Assembly (NCBI RefSeq): GCF_010728325.1
Contig: NZ_AP022570.1
Span: forward strand, 434,001-498,000
Length of the DNA stretch: 64,000 nt
From: Mycolicibacterium poriferae
Lineage (GTDB): Bacteria; Actinomycetota; Actinomycetes; Mycobacteriales; Mycobacteriaceae
Direction of reading: 5' to 3'
Position 1 is the stretch's first letter; each line of letters begins with the position of its first letter. The translations under genes were made by a program, and so were the position numbers. The notes under the pieces were generated by a model. It was given only the letters and a program-made list of their open reading frames with translations. It made no database searches and was not told the origin of the DNA. This document shows, piece by piece, positions 17,192-25,649 of the stretch.

Positions 17192-17719
17192 ATGGCCGAC
17201 ATCATCGAGCTCATCTACGCCGACCACGACTGGCTGCGGCGACAGTTCTTCCGACTCGACGACGCGACGTCCGATGCCGAGCTGCAGGCGATCTGGAGCG
17301 TGCTCAGCGCCCGGCTCGACGCGCACGCCGAGGCCGAGGAGGCCGTGTTCTACCCCGCGCTGCTGAAGCACGGCGGCCGGGAGGATCCCGGCAACCCCGA
17401 GGGGGACCCGCAGGACGAGACCGAGGACGCGATCACCGACCACAACGACATTCGTGACGCGGTGCGCGAGTCACGGCGGCACGAGCCGGGAAGTGCGCAG
17501 TGGTTCGAAGCGGTGAACACCGCCCGCAAAGAAAACGGCTCGCACCTCGACGAGGAGGAACGCGAGGCGATGCCCGATTTCATCAAGAGCGCGACGCTCG
17601 AACTGCGCCACCAGCTCGGCACGCAGTGGCTCAGGTTCTACGCCGAGCGCGAGTCCCTCGAAGGGGTCGACAACCGAGACAAGGACGCCGACGAGTACAT
17701 CGAGGAGCACTCGCCGTAG
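17192..17719 (+). CDS. Hemerythrin HHE domain protein
   Basis: This 175-residue four-helix protein has hemerythrin-like metal ligands: ADHDWLRRQF at the start, LDAHAEAEEAVFYP, DHNDIRDAV, and HLDEEEREAMPDF. Such proteins bind a di-iron centre and sense or store O2, NO or peroxide. ATG 17192 was chosen over in-frame upstream codons that lie inside the cyclase gene. It is 40 bp after the cyclase stop and may close the operon that starts with the repeat peptide. A role in supplying or sensing iron or oxygen for the upstream oxygenase is possible but unproven. Confidence 0.85.
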   Translation: MADIIELIYADHDWLRRQFFRLDDATSDAELQAIWSVLSARLDAHAEAEEAVFYPALLKHGGREDPGNPEGDPQDETEDAITDHNDIRDAVRESRRHEPGSAQWFEAVNTARKENGSHLDEEEREAMPDFIKSATLELRHQLGTQWLRFYAERESLEGVDNRDKDADEYIEEHSP

Positions 17720-17883
17720 CCCTGACGCGGACTTGCTGACCGCCGAGCCAACCGCGGCGCAACCACTTCATGGCCTTACCGTGACCTTATTTGGGCCTTA
17801 TTTTTCTTAGAAATCGGTGTAGGGTGGCGGCAACCGGCCGCACAGGTGCGACGGACGCAGCGGCCGCGACGGAAGGAGTCGGC

Positions 17884-18549
17884 ATGCCACTCGGACCCGA
17901 ACGGATCGTTCTCATCACCGGAGCGTCTCGCGGGATCGGCGCCCAGGTCGCGCTGCAACTCGCCACCCCCGGCACCCACGTGCTCGTCAACCACCGCAAG
18001 AGCGGCGACCGCGCGGCCTCCATCGCGCAGGCGATCCGCGATGTCGGCGGTCAGGCCTCGACGATCGCGGCCGACATCTCCGAGGAAGCCGATGTCACGG
18101 CGATGATGGAGACTATCCGGGCGAGGTTCGGGCGGTTGGATGCGCTGATCCTCAATGCCTCCGACGGCCGCGAGACGGGCGCCGACCCCGAGTACGCGAT
18201 GCGGCTCAACCGCGACGCGCAGAAACGGTTGGCCACGCTGGCGATGCCGTTGATGCCTGCCGGGGCGCGGATCGTGTTCGTCACCAGTCACCAGGCGCAT
18301 TTCTTCCCCCACAAGGCGGTACCGAAAGGGTATGCCGCGGTCGCTGTCAGCAAGCGCGCCGGCGAAAGCGCGCTGTACGCCATGCGGCCGGAATTCGTCC
18401 GGGCCGGAATCGGCTTCACGGTGGTGTCCGGTGACATGGTCGACGACACCATCGTCATGCGCGCGGCGGCGATCGCGCAGGCGGCGACGACCGCCCCGTC
18501 CCCCGGCATCGTCTACGTCGGGCGGGCCGACTATCTGACCACCGCCTGA
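17884..18549 (+). CDS. Atypical short-chain dehydrogenase/reductase
   Basis: This 221-residue SDR has the cofactor motif TGASRGIG at residues 12-19 and the expected LILNASDG strand. The active-site region departs from the norm: Ser135 is in VFVTSHQAH, but Lys157 is preceded by Val at the position of the catalytic Tyr, and the only nearby Tyr (Tyr150) is seven residues before the Lys. My recollection is that related mycobacterial proteins share this spacing. It starts at ATG 17884 behind GGAAGGAG. An upstream in-frame ATG at 17791 is not needed. The substrate is unknown. Confidence 0.82.
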   Translation: MPLGPERIVLITGASRGIGAQVALQLATPGTHVLVNHRKSGDRAASIAQAIRDVGGQASTIAADISEEADVTAMMETIRARFGRLDALILNASDGRETGADPEYAMRLNRDAQKRLATLAMPLMPAGARIVFVTSHQAHFFPHKAVPKGYAAVAVSKRAGESALYAMRPEFVRAGIGFTVVSGDMVDDTIVMRAAAIAQAATTAPSPGIVYVGRADYLTTA

Positions 18550-18587
18550 GCGGCCGGGCGCGTCCCGCCCGCGACAAAGTTAGACGC

Positions 18588-18607
18588 GTGTCGCATCTGT
18601 GAGACAC
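18588..18607. promoter_or_regulatory. Inverted repeat upstream of the secreted acidic protein
   Basis: GTGTC (18588-18592) and GACAC (18603-18607) form an inverted repeat with a 10-bp spacer, about 85 bp before the start codon of the next gene. The form suits a TetR-type operator, but no regulator gene is adjacent. Confidence 0.35.
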
Positions 18608-18690
18608 ATCCTCGCAAGTGTTGCGCTATGGGCATCGCTACTGCTACACCTAGTGGAGCAATAGTGATCTAGCACACACCAGGAGGCGGG

Positions 18691-20688
18691 ATGCGCCGAT
18701 CATCGGAGCCGGCAGCCCAGCAGCAGCCACGTCCCGCGCTGGGGTACGCCAAGTTCATCGGCAGGGTCGGTGCGCTGGCCGTCTTTCTCGGTGTGGGTTC
18801 GGCGCTGGCCGTCCCCGCCGCACACGCCGACACCGACGGCGCGTCGTCGGCCGAGTCGTCCTCCGAGTCCGCCAGCAGTTCGTCGACCGGTGAGGCTTCG
18901 TCGGGTTCGACGGAATCGTCGTCGGTGAGCACATCATCGGCCACCGAGGCCGAGGCCGAGGACCCGGACGCGGAAGCGGCCGAGGCGGAGTCAGAGGCAG
19001 AGGCAGAGGCCGAGGCGGAGGCGGAGGCGGAGGAAGCAGCCGACGCGGAGGTGGACACGGAGTCGGGTGATGACGTCGCCGACGAGTCCGCACTCGACGC
19101 CACCGTGACCGTCGCCCGGACGGTCGAGGCACCGGCCGCCTCAGATGCCAGGTCGGACGCCGGGTCAGATGCCGACGATCCGGAGGTTCCGGCGGCGGCC
19201 CCGGCGGTTCCGGCACCGGCACCCCGGCGCCTGGCAGCTACGGAGACCCCCGTCGTCACCGAGCAGCAAACCCTCAGCGCCGACGCCGCACTCTCCAACC
19301 AGGTCAGCCCGCTGGGCACCCCGCAGCAGATCGAGCGCGAGAAGATCGCGATGTCGACGGCGAAGTCACTGCCCGTGGCCCTGATGAAGATCATCCTGCG
19401 GTTCGGCTTCCTCGCCGCCGCCAAGGAGCAGTTCGCCCTCGTCGGCGGTCCCGACGCGGCGAACCGAGAGGCCCTGGACAACGCCATCGACGAATATGCG
19501 CTGGCCGCGTCGTTCCAGCAGCAGATCCTCAACCCGCTGGACCCGGCGGTGGTCACCCAGGTCGCGCCCCCGCACAGCTGGTACGGCATCGACGTCGGCG
19601 GCTCGCGCCTGCTCTACGACAACCCGGACACCATCTACCGCTTCATCGCCGTCAACAAGACCTCGGAGTACGTGCTCACCGGCCGCATCTATGACGGGAT
19701 CCCTGCCGATACCACCTTCAGCGTGCTCGAGGGCACCGCGGGCACGACGTCGACGATCCTGACTCTGTCCGATCTCGACATCAACGACGACGGGTCGTTC
19801 GTCATCACCGTCAGCGGTGACCCGGCGGCTCCAGGACAGACCAACCACCTGCAGCTGACCTCCCGGTCGACCCTGATCGCCGCCCGAAACACGTTGGGCG
19901 ACTGGAACGTCGAAGACCCGATGGAGTTGGCGGTGCAGCGGGTCGCCGGTCCCCGTAACAGCCTGTTCGCCCAGCTGGGCGGCTTCGTCCTGCTCGGTGG
20001 CCTGGTCAACGACAGCCCGTTCCTGACGTCGCTGGTGTCTCTGATCCCGCCGCTGGGCATCGCCGAATGGCGCCCTGTGCGCGGAACGCTCGCCGCCCTG
20101 CTGCTGCTGGTCCGCGGGGCCAACGAGCAGGCCAAGTACATGGCACTGGCCACCACCGACCCCGACACCGGCGAACTGCGCCAACCCAACGTCATGACGC
20201 AGCCGGCCAGCAACGCCGAGTTCCTGGCCAACCAGCTGCAGAGCAATGGCTACTTCCAGCTCGCCGACGACGAGGCACTGGTGCTGACCATCGACCCGGG
20301 CAACGCCGGGTTCTTCACCGTGCCGGTCTACAACGACTGGACCATCACCGATGACTACTGGAACGAGCAGACCAGTCTCAACGACGATCAGTCGATCGCC
20401 AACGCCGACGGCACCTACACAATGGTCGTGTCGGTCGCCGATCCCGGCGTCGCCAACTGGGTGTCGACCGGCGGCCTGAACCAGGGCATCATCTCGATGC
20501 GGTTCCAGAACCTGGATCCGCAATCACCGGCGGTGCCCTCGGTGCAGTCGGTGGTGGTCAAGCTCGAGGACCTCGAAGACGAGCTGCCCGCCGGCACGGT
20601 GTTCGTGACGCCGCAGGAGCGGGCGGCGCAGCTGGCCGCGCGCAAGGCCGGCTACGACAAGCGCTGGGCGCCCTACCCCCAGGTGTGA
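18691..20688 (+). CDS. Secreted acidic low-complexity protein with DUF1214-like region
   Basis: This 665-residue protein has an N-terminal export signal (GALAVFLGVGSALAVPAAHAD, cleaved after about residue 46). A Ser/Glu/Ala-rich low-complexity stretch to about residue 180 follows and includes a run of Glu-Ala repeats. The rest is globular, with WYGIDVGGSRLLYDNPDTIYRF and a C-terminal ERAAQLAARKAGYDKRWAPY, which I recognise as the DUF1214/DUF1254-like pattern in mycobacterial proteins. ATG 18691 lies behind AGGAGGC. The function is unknown; the acidic stretch may bind cations or act as a spacer at the cell surface. It ends 4 bp from the convergent epimerase gene. Confidence 0.78.
   Translation: MRRSSEPAAQQQPRPALGYAKFIGRVGALAVFLGVGSALAVPAAHADTDGASSAESSSESASSSSTGEASSGSTESSSVSTSSATEAEAEDPDAEAAEAESEAEAEAEAEAEAEEAADAEVDTESGDDVADESALDATVTVARTVEAPAASDARSDAGSDADDPEVPAAAPAVPAPAPRRLAATETPVVTEQQTLSADAALSNQVSPLGTPQQIEREKIAMSTAKSLPVALMKIILRFGFLAAAKEQFALVGGPDAANREALDNAIDEYALAASFQQQILNPLDPAVVTQVAPPHSWYGIDVGGSRLLYDNPDTIYRFIAVNKTSEYVLTGRIYDGIPADTTFSVLEGTAGTTSTILTLSDLDINDDGSFVITVSGDPAAPGQTNHLQLTSRSTLIAARNTLGDWNVEDPMELAVQRVAGPRNSLFAQLGGFVLLGGLVNDSPFLTSLVSLIPPLGIAEWRPVRGTLAALLLLVRGANEQAKYMALATTDPDTGELRQPNVMTQPASNAEFLANQLQSNGYFQLADDEALVLTIDPGNAGFFTVPVYNDWTITDDYWNEQTSLNDDQSIANADGTYTMVVSVADPGVANWVSTGGLNQGIISMRFQNLDPQSPAVPSVQSVVVKLEDLEDELPAGTVFVTPQERAAQLAARKAGYDKRWAPYPQV
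18982..19033 (+). repeat. GAGGCN hexanucleotide repeat tract
   Basis: About eight tandem hexamers of the form GAGGCN (one reads GAGTCA) encode the Glu-Ala run of the secreted protein. The unit is a multiple of three, so length change would alter the spacer without breaking the frame. Confidence 0.85.
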
Positions 20689-20692
20689 GGGC

Positions 20693-21604
20693 TCAACGCC
20701 GCAGACCGTCCCGGAGCTCGTCGAGCGCCTGCATCAGAGAGACCCGCGGGGTCCACCCCCAACCCCGCGCACGGTCGGCGACGATCTGGCCCGTCCACGC
20801 CGGCTCGTCGTCCCAGGCGGGCTCGATGCCCAGCGCGTCGGTGACCGCGGTCAGGTAATCCCGCTGGGTCGCGGCCTCGCCGGCGGCGTTGACGACCGAG
20901 CAGCCGCCCTCGATCGGTCCCTGCTGCAGGTCAGTCGACGTGGCGATCCGCCCGGTCGCCAGGTCGGCGAGCAGCGCGGCCAGGTCGTCGACGTGCACCC
21001 AGGCGAAGGTCTTGGCCGGGTTGGTCCGGTGCGCCGCCCCGCTGTCTGCCATCTCGTTGGGGCGCAACGTGTTCCAGATCGAGGTGGCACCGGGACCGAG
21101 AATGGCCGGCGGGCGTACCAGCACCCGGGTGATGCCGTCGACGTCGGCCAGCGCCGCGTCGGTGTCGCGTTTGGTGACCGGATAGTCACCGCCGTCGTCG
21201 CCGACCAGGGCGGCTGATTCGTCCACGTCGCCCACACCGGGCGAGCGGTCGTAGACCCCGGCGGTCGACATGTGCACCAGCCGGTCGACGCCGGCGTCGC
21301 GTGCCGCGCTGGCGATCACCGGAGTTCCCTCGACGGCCACCCGGTGCTGGGTTCGGCGGTCCGAGCCCATCGGGTGCACGGTCGTCACGACGGCCCGGGT
21401 CCCGTCGACGACCTCGGCGGCGAAGGCCGGATCACCGAAATCACCGATCCGTTCCTCGACGCCGTCCAGGCGCGGCGCCGCGCCGGCGCGCCGGACGACG
21501 GCACGCACCCGGGCACCGCGCTCGACGAGCGCGGCACAGGTGCGCGCACCGACGAATCCGTTGGCTCCGGTGACGACGACGGTGAGGGACTGCGTGCTGG
21601 TCAT
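20693..21604 (-). CDS. NAD-dependent epimerase/dehydratase family protein
   Basis: This 303-residue extended SDR has the cofactor motif TGANGFVG, VDRLVHMSTAGVYDRS, the catalytic pair in DYPVTKRDTD, and RPPAILGPGATSIW. It most resembles the atypical NAD(P)-binding reductase/epimerase group. ATG 21604 is preferred because a GGAGG site lies four bases upstream; another ATG is 12 bases further upstream. The frame continues open far upstream without family sequence. The substrate is not evident, and neither neighbour suggests a pathway. Confidence 0.82.
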   Translation of the reverse strand: MTSTQSLTVVVTGANGFVGARTCAALVERGARVRAVVRRAGAAPRLDGVEERIGDFGDPAFAAEVVDGTRAVVTTVHPMGSDRRTQHRVAVEGTPVIASAARDAGVDRLVHMSTAGVYDRSPGVGDVDESAALVGDDGGDYPVTKRDTDAALADVDGITRVLVRPPAILGPGATSIWNTLRPNEMADSGAAHRTNPAKTFAWVHVDDLAALLADLATGRIATSTDLQQGPIEGGCSVVNAAGEAATQRDYLTAVTDALGIEPAWDDEPAWTGQIVADRARGWGWTPRVSLMQALDELRDGLRR

Positions 21605-21647
21605 GTCCTCCACCATGCCACCGCCGCGACCCTCATCCGGCGGACAG

Positions 21648-21848
21648 TCAGACGGACGCCCCGCAGATGCCGCACACCTCGAACTGGCGGCGACTCCACC
21701 GCGCGACCGGGATGAAGAACAGCGTGAACTGCTTGAACTGGCGCATCCGCGTCCACTGGGTGGTGTTGTGGCAGCGTGGGCAGGTCCGAACCTCACCCGG
21801 GCCGAGAGCCTTCTGCTTGGTCCCGTAGCCGAACAGAAGGAACAACAC
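21648..21848 (-). CDS. Small zinc-ribbon protein
   Basis: This 66-residue protein has two cysteine knuckles, CPRCH and CGICG, 34 residues apart, suited to binding one zinc ion. Between them is QFKQFTLFFIPVARW, a hydrophobic stretch seen in the zinc-ribbon-15 type of small proteins. It begins with GTG at 21848 and is divergent from the dehydratase gene. The function is unknown. Confidence 0.72.
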   Translation of the reverse strand: MLFLLFGYGTKQKALGPGEVRTCPRCHNTTQWTRMRQFKQFTLFFIPVARWSRRQFEVCGICGASV

Positions 21849-21887
21849 GTCACCAGCGTAGGCGGGCCGCGCGACAACTGGTCCGCG

Positions 21888-21905
21888 GCGCCGGTTCGCC
21901 GGCGC
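21888..21905. promoter_or_regulatory. GC-rich hairpin with UUCG tetraloop
   Basis: GCGCCGG-TTCG-CCGGCGC is a perfect 7-bp stem capped by a TTCG tetraloop, one of the most stable RNA hairpin loops known. It lies 59 bp upstream of the dehydratase start, between divergent genes. A 10-bp palindrome (GTCAGCTGAC, 21926-21935) follows it. It may be a 5' leader structure; no T-run follows on either strand. Confidence 0.4.
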
Positions 21906-21963
21906 GTTAGTGTGCTGGGGTCGGCGTCAGCTGACCAGTCGAGAGAGAAGCGGGACAGCACAC

Positions 21964-22995
21964 ATGACCACAGCAGCAGAGGCGACGCAGCTCGAAGCGC
22001 GGGTCGGCCACTGGTACCGGATGGACGACACCTACCTGGTCGGCCGCGAGAAGCTGCGCGAGTACGCCCGCGCTGTGCAGGACTACCACCCCGCCCACTG
22101 GGATGTCGCCGCCGCCGCCGACCTGGGCTATCCGGACCTGGTCGCACCGCTGACGTTCACCTCGACGCCCGGCATGACGTGCAATCGGCGGATGTTCGAG
22201 GAGATCGTCGTCGGCTACGACACCTGGATGCAGACCGAGGAGGTCTTCGAGCAGCACCGTCCGATCGTGGCCGGTGACGAGTTGACCATCGATGTCGAGC
22301 TGACGTCGGTGCGCAGGATCGCCGGCAGGGACCTGGTGACCGTGACCAACACGTTCACCGACACCGCCGGGGAGCGGGTGCACACCCTGCACACGACCGT
22401 CGTCGGGGTGACGGCCGAAGACGTCGACCCGGCCATCAAGACCGCCGTGCACAACGCGATGATGCACGACGTCAACATCCTGGCTGTCGGCCAGTCCGAC
22501 ACCGCCTACGAGAAGACCGTGCGACCGGAGGGTGAGGTGCGCATCTCCGAGGGCGCCTTCACCCGCACACCGGGAACCCCGTCGTTCGACGAGGTGAAGG
22601 TCGGCGACGAGCTCCCGCCGCACCATGCCCGGCTCTCCCGCGGGGACCTGGTCAACTACTCCGGGGTGGCCGGGGATGCCAACCCGATCCACTGGGACGA
22701 GGACATCGCCAAGCTGGCCGGCCTGCCCGATGTGATCGCGCACGGCATGCTGACGATGGGTCTGGGCGCCGGCTTCGCGTCAGCGTGGTCGGGCGACCCC
22801 GGTGCGGTGACCCGCTACGCGGTGCGGCTCTCGGCGCCCGCGGTGGTGTCGGCCAAGGAGGGTGCCGACATCGAGTACAGCGGACGGATCAAGTCGCTGG
22901 ACCCGGAGACGCGCAGCGGCGTGGTTCTGGTCGCCGCCAAGTCGGAGGGCAAGAAGATCTTCGGCCTGGCGACGATGCACGTGCGTTTTCGCTGA
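21964..22995 (+). CDS. Fused HadA/HadB-like (3R)-hydroxyacyl dehydratase
   Basis: This 343-residue double-hotdog protein combines two MaoC-like halves. The N-terminal half (residues about 10-150) has YARAVQDYHPAHWD, and the C-terminal half has the hydratase 2 motif YSGVAGDANPIHWDED with the catalytic Asp and His, followed by VIAHGMLTMG. In mycobacteria HadA and HadB are separate subunits of the mycolic-acid FAS-II dehydratase; fused forms are common in fast growers and probably act on other acyl chains. ATG 21964 was chosen. It is monocistronic here. Confidence 0.87.
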   Translation: MTTAAEATQLEARVGHWYRMDDTYLVGREKLREYARAVQDYHPAHWDVAAAADLGYPDLVAPLTFTSTPGMTCNRRMFEEIVVGYDTWMQTEEVFEQHRPIVAGDELTIDVELTSVRRIAGRDLVTVTNTFTDTAGERVHTLHTTVVGVTAEDVDPAIKTAVHNAMMHDVNILAVGQSDTAYEKTVRPEGEVRISEGAFTRTPGTPSFDEVKVGDELPPHHARLSRGDLVNYSGVAGDANPIHWDEDIAKLAGLPDVIAHGMLTMGLGAGFASAWSGDPGAVTRYAVRLSAPAVVSAKEGADIEYSGRIKSLDPETRSGVVLVAAKSEGKKIFGLATMHVRFR

Positions 22996-23086
22996 GCCTC
23001 CCCCGCCCGGCCGGTCGTCATGCTCGCCACGAAATCGACACCGCGGTCGCGGATTCGCCGGCCCCGTTGACGCATCCGCTACTGGA

Positions 23087-23923
23087 TCAGCCGAATTCCA
23101 GCAGCGTGTAGGCGCCGCGATAGTTCTTCGTCACCCGCCACTGCCAGAACCGGGGGAAAACGTGGGCGAAGAACGGGCCCCGCCCGGCCGGCATGGGCAG
23201 GTCGTGCACAGCGCGTATGCCCGGCACGGTGCGGGCCAGGTCCGCCAGCTGTGCTGGCGACAGGCTGAACGGCATCGGCGGCACGCGGTAGCGGCGCGAC
23301 GATCGCACGCCCTTGGGGGCGAGCTTCTTCACCACGGTGGGCGGCAGGTCGAACACCATCTGGGCACCGGGAAACCGGTGGGCACACTCGCGGATCAGGC
23401 TCATCGCCTCATCGGGTTGCAGGTACATCAGCAGACCCTCGGCGGTGATGAACACCCCGTTGCCGGTGTCCACTTGGTCCATCCAGCTGAAGTCCAGTGC
23501 AGACTGCGCCAGGGACCTCACCCGCGGCGACGGTGGCAACAGCCGCTCCCGCAACGCCACCACCGGCGCGAAATCCACGGTGAGCCACCGGAACTGGAGA
23601 TCCGGCAGCGCGCTGCTCAGGCGCCAGAAGCTGGTCTGCAGGCCCTCGGCCAACGCCACCACCGTTGCCGATGGGTGATCGCTGAGGTAGCGGGCCGCGG
23701 CAGCGTCGAAGGCCAGTGAGCGCAACGCCATCTCCTGGCCTCTGCGGCCGAACTTGGCGAAGTCGAATTCGATCGAGTCCACCAGTGTGATGGCCATCGG
23801 GTCGTCGATGATGGCGTTGGGGTGACGGGCCTGATGCGCCCTGCCGTAGAGCGTCAGCAGCGCCGTTTCCGAGACGCCGGTCAGGGCGCGTGCGTCCACC
23901 TTGTCGTCGTCGGCGCGATCCAC
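23087..23923 (-). CDS. TcmP-like (LCM family) O-methyltransferase
   Basis: This 278-residue protein belongs to the leucine carboxyl methyltransferase/TcmP group, many of which O-methylate polyketides. The family pattern is visible in RHPNAIIDDPMAITLVDSI, VVALAEGLQTSFWRL (SAM site), FITAEGLLMYLQPDEA and MVFDLPP. TcmP itself methylates a carboxyl group of an aromatic polyketide acid. GTG 23923 is the only sensible start after the permease gene. It is the last gene of the polyketide operon, 41 bp after the permease, and probably methylates the pathway product. Confidence 0.82.
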   Translation of the reverse strand: MDRADDDKVDARALTGVSETALLTLYGRAHQARHPNAIIDDPMAITLVDSIEFDFAKFGRRGQEMALRSLAFDAAAARYLSDHPSATVVALAEGLQTSFWRLSSALPDLQFRWLTVDFAPVVALRERLLPPSPRVRSLAQSALDFSWMDQVDTGNGVFITAEGLLMYLQPDEAMSLIRECAHRFPGAQMVFDLPPTVVKKLAPKGVRSSRRYRVPPMPFSLSPAQLADLARTVPGIRAVHDLPMPAGRGPFFAHVFPRFWQWRVTKNYRGAYTLLEFG

Positions 23924-23964
23924 CTGACCGACAGTACCGACCGCCCGCTCCGCGATCCGCCGGG

Positions 23965-24816
23965 TCAGCTGCGGTCCGACCACCGGAACAGCGCTCGACA
24001 GCCCAGCAGTCCACCGATACTCCACGCCGCGAGCACCAGGAAGATCCGCTCGTGCTCCCAGCTGCCGGCCGGTTCGAAAACGACCAATTCGGGCGGCAGC
24101 AGCACCGACCGAAATCCCTGGGCCATCCATTTCACCGGGAAGATCGAGCCGACGATCAACATCCAGGTGGGCAGCACCATGATCGGCACATAGGTACCGG
24201 AGACGAACTGCAGACCGACTGCGGGCCCGTTGGTGAGCACTGCCGCCGAGACCGCGTTGCTGGCGACGTTGCTGATGAGCACGCCGATCAGCGAGCAGCT
24301 GACGACCCCCAACAGGAACACCCACGTGAGGGTGAACCAGCCGAAAGCGGTTGTCGGCAGGCTCAATCCGAAGATGAACACACCCACGGCCAGCAGCAGG
24401 ACCGCCTCTGCGAGGCTGACGACGGCGACCAGCATGATCTTGCCGATGAAGTACGACGTCGCGGTCGCGGGCGTACCCCGCAGTCGCCGTAACGCACCGG
24501 TGTCGCGATCCGCGGCAATGCTGATGCCCAGGTTGATGAACGACGTGGACAGGATGCCGTAGGCCAGCATGCTCGCCGCGATCACCGCGCCGGTACTGAC
24601 GTCACTGCCCGGCAGCCGTGCGGTGAAGATCGAACCGAGCAGGATGCAGATCGCTGCGGGCATCGAGAACGTCAGCACCATCTGTTCCGGCCGGCGGTAG
24701 AACATCTTCAGTTCCGGCAGCACCCGCGAGAATCCGATGCGCAGCGGTGACGGCAGGGATTCGTCGGCGCGGTGCCGCGACCGCGCGACCCGGGCCGGGT
24801 CGTCGATGGCCATCAC
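23965..24816 (-). CDS. ABC-2 type transporter permease (DrrB-like)
   Basis: This membrane protein of about 283 residues has six hydrophobic segments and the ABC-2 layout: MVLTFSMPAAICILLGSIF, AASMLAYGILSTSFINLGIS, the soluble RDTGALRRLRGTPATATSYF, and a final TWMLIVGSIFPVKWMAQGF. It is the membrane half of a DrrAB-type exporter. The start overlaps the stop of the ATPase gene, either GTG 24816 or ATG 24813. In the polyketide operon it most likely exports the product and may give self-protection. Confidence 0.87.
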   Translation of the reverse strand: MMAIDDPARVARSRHRADESLPSPLRIGFSRVLPELKMFYRRPEQMVLTFSMPAAICILLGSIFTARLPGSDVSTGAVIAASMLAYGILSTSFINLGISIAADRDTGALRRLRGTPATATSYFIGKIMLVAVVSLAEAVLLLAVGVFIFGLSLPTTAFGWFTLTWVFLLGVVSCSLIGVLISNVASNAVSAAVLTNGPAVGLQFVSGTYVPIMVLPTWMLIVGSIFPVKWMAQGFRSVLLPPELVVFEPAGSWEHERIFLVLAAWSIGGLLGCRALFRWSDRS

Positions 24817-25649
24817 GCCCGCCCGATCATGTGCAGGTAAGCATCTTCGAGCGTGGGGCGGGTGACGGTCAGCTGCGACAGCTCGACGCCGTCGCGGCTG
24901 TGTTGCCTGATCAGTTCGGTCGGGGAGTCCGTGCGCTCCTCATGGACTCCGGTTCCGTCGACCCACCGCACGGTGGCGGCGGTGTCGACGTGCCCGGTCA
25001 GTCGTGTCGGCGAATCGACGGCGACCACCGTGCCGTTCGCGACGACAGCGACACGGTCGGCGAGCGCCGCCGCCTCCTCGAGGTAGTGCGTGGAGAGCAG
25101 GATGGTGGTGCCCTCGGCGGCCAGCAACCTGATCAGTTCCCAGAACTGCCGCCGGGCTTCGGGATCGAAGCCGGTGGTGGGCTCGTCGAGGAACAGCAGG
25201 TCGGGCAGGCCGACGATGCCCAACGCCACGTCGAGCCGGCGACGCTGGCCGCCCGACAAGGTCCTCACCGCCCTGTCGGACACCTCGGCGAGCCCGACCA
25301 GTTCGAGCACATCGGCCCAATCTCGCGCGCTGCCATAGCAATTGGTGAACATCTGCACCGTCTCGCGGACGGTCAGCATTCCGGCATCACTGACTTCCTG
25401 CAGCACGATCCCGATCCGCGCCCGCCATGCCCGGCCCGCTGTCGCCGGGTCCTCACCCAGTACGAGCACCTGCCCCGCGTCGCGGCTGCGGTGGCCCTCC
25501 AGAATCTCGATGGTGGTCGTCTTGCCCGCCCCGTTGGGGCCGAGAATGGCGAACACCTCGCCGTGCTCGACGTCCAGGTCGAGGTCACTGACCGCCGGCA
25601 CCCGTCCGTAGGTCTTGCACAGCCCCCGGACCTGCACCGCAGCCGTCAC
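24813..25649 (-). CDS. ABC transporter ATP-binding protein (DrrA-like)
   Basis: This 278-residue ATPase has Walker A GPNGAGKTT, the Q-loop region VLQEVSDAG, signature LSGGQRRRL, Walker B LLFLDEPTTGFD and the switch His in LLSTHYLEEA. A short C-terminal extension after residue 210 is typical of DrrA-type drug exporters. It starts at GTG 25649 inside the stop of the polyketide synthase gene and overlaps the permease start. It powers export through the adjacent permease. Confidence 0.9.
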   Translation of the reverse strand: MTAAVQVRGLCKTYGRVPAVSDLDLDVEHGEVFAILGPNGAGKTTTIEILEGHRSRDAGQVLVLGEDPATAGRAWRARIGIVLQEVSDAGMLTVRETVQMFTNCYGSARDWADVLELVGLAEVSDRAVRTLSGGQRRRLDVALGIVGLPDLLFLDEPTTGFDPEARRQFWELIRLLAAEGTTILLSTHYLEEAAALADRVAVVANGTVVAVDSPTRLTGHVDTAATVRWVDGTGVHEERTDSPTELIRQHSRDGVELSQLTVTRPTLEDAYLHMIGRA

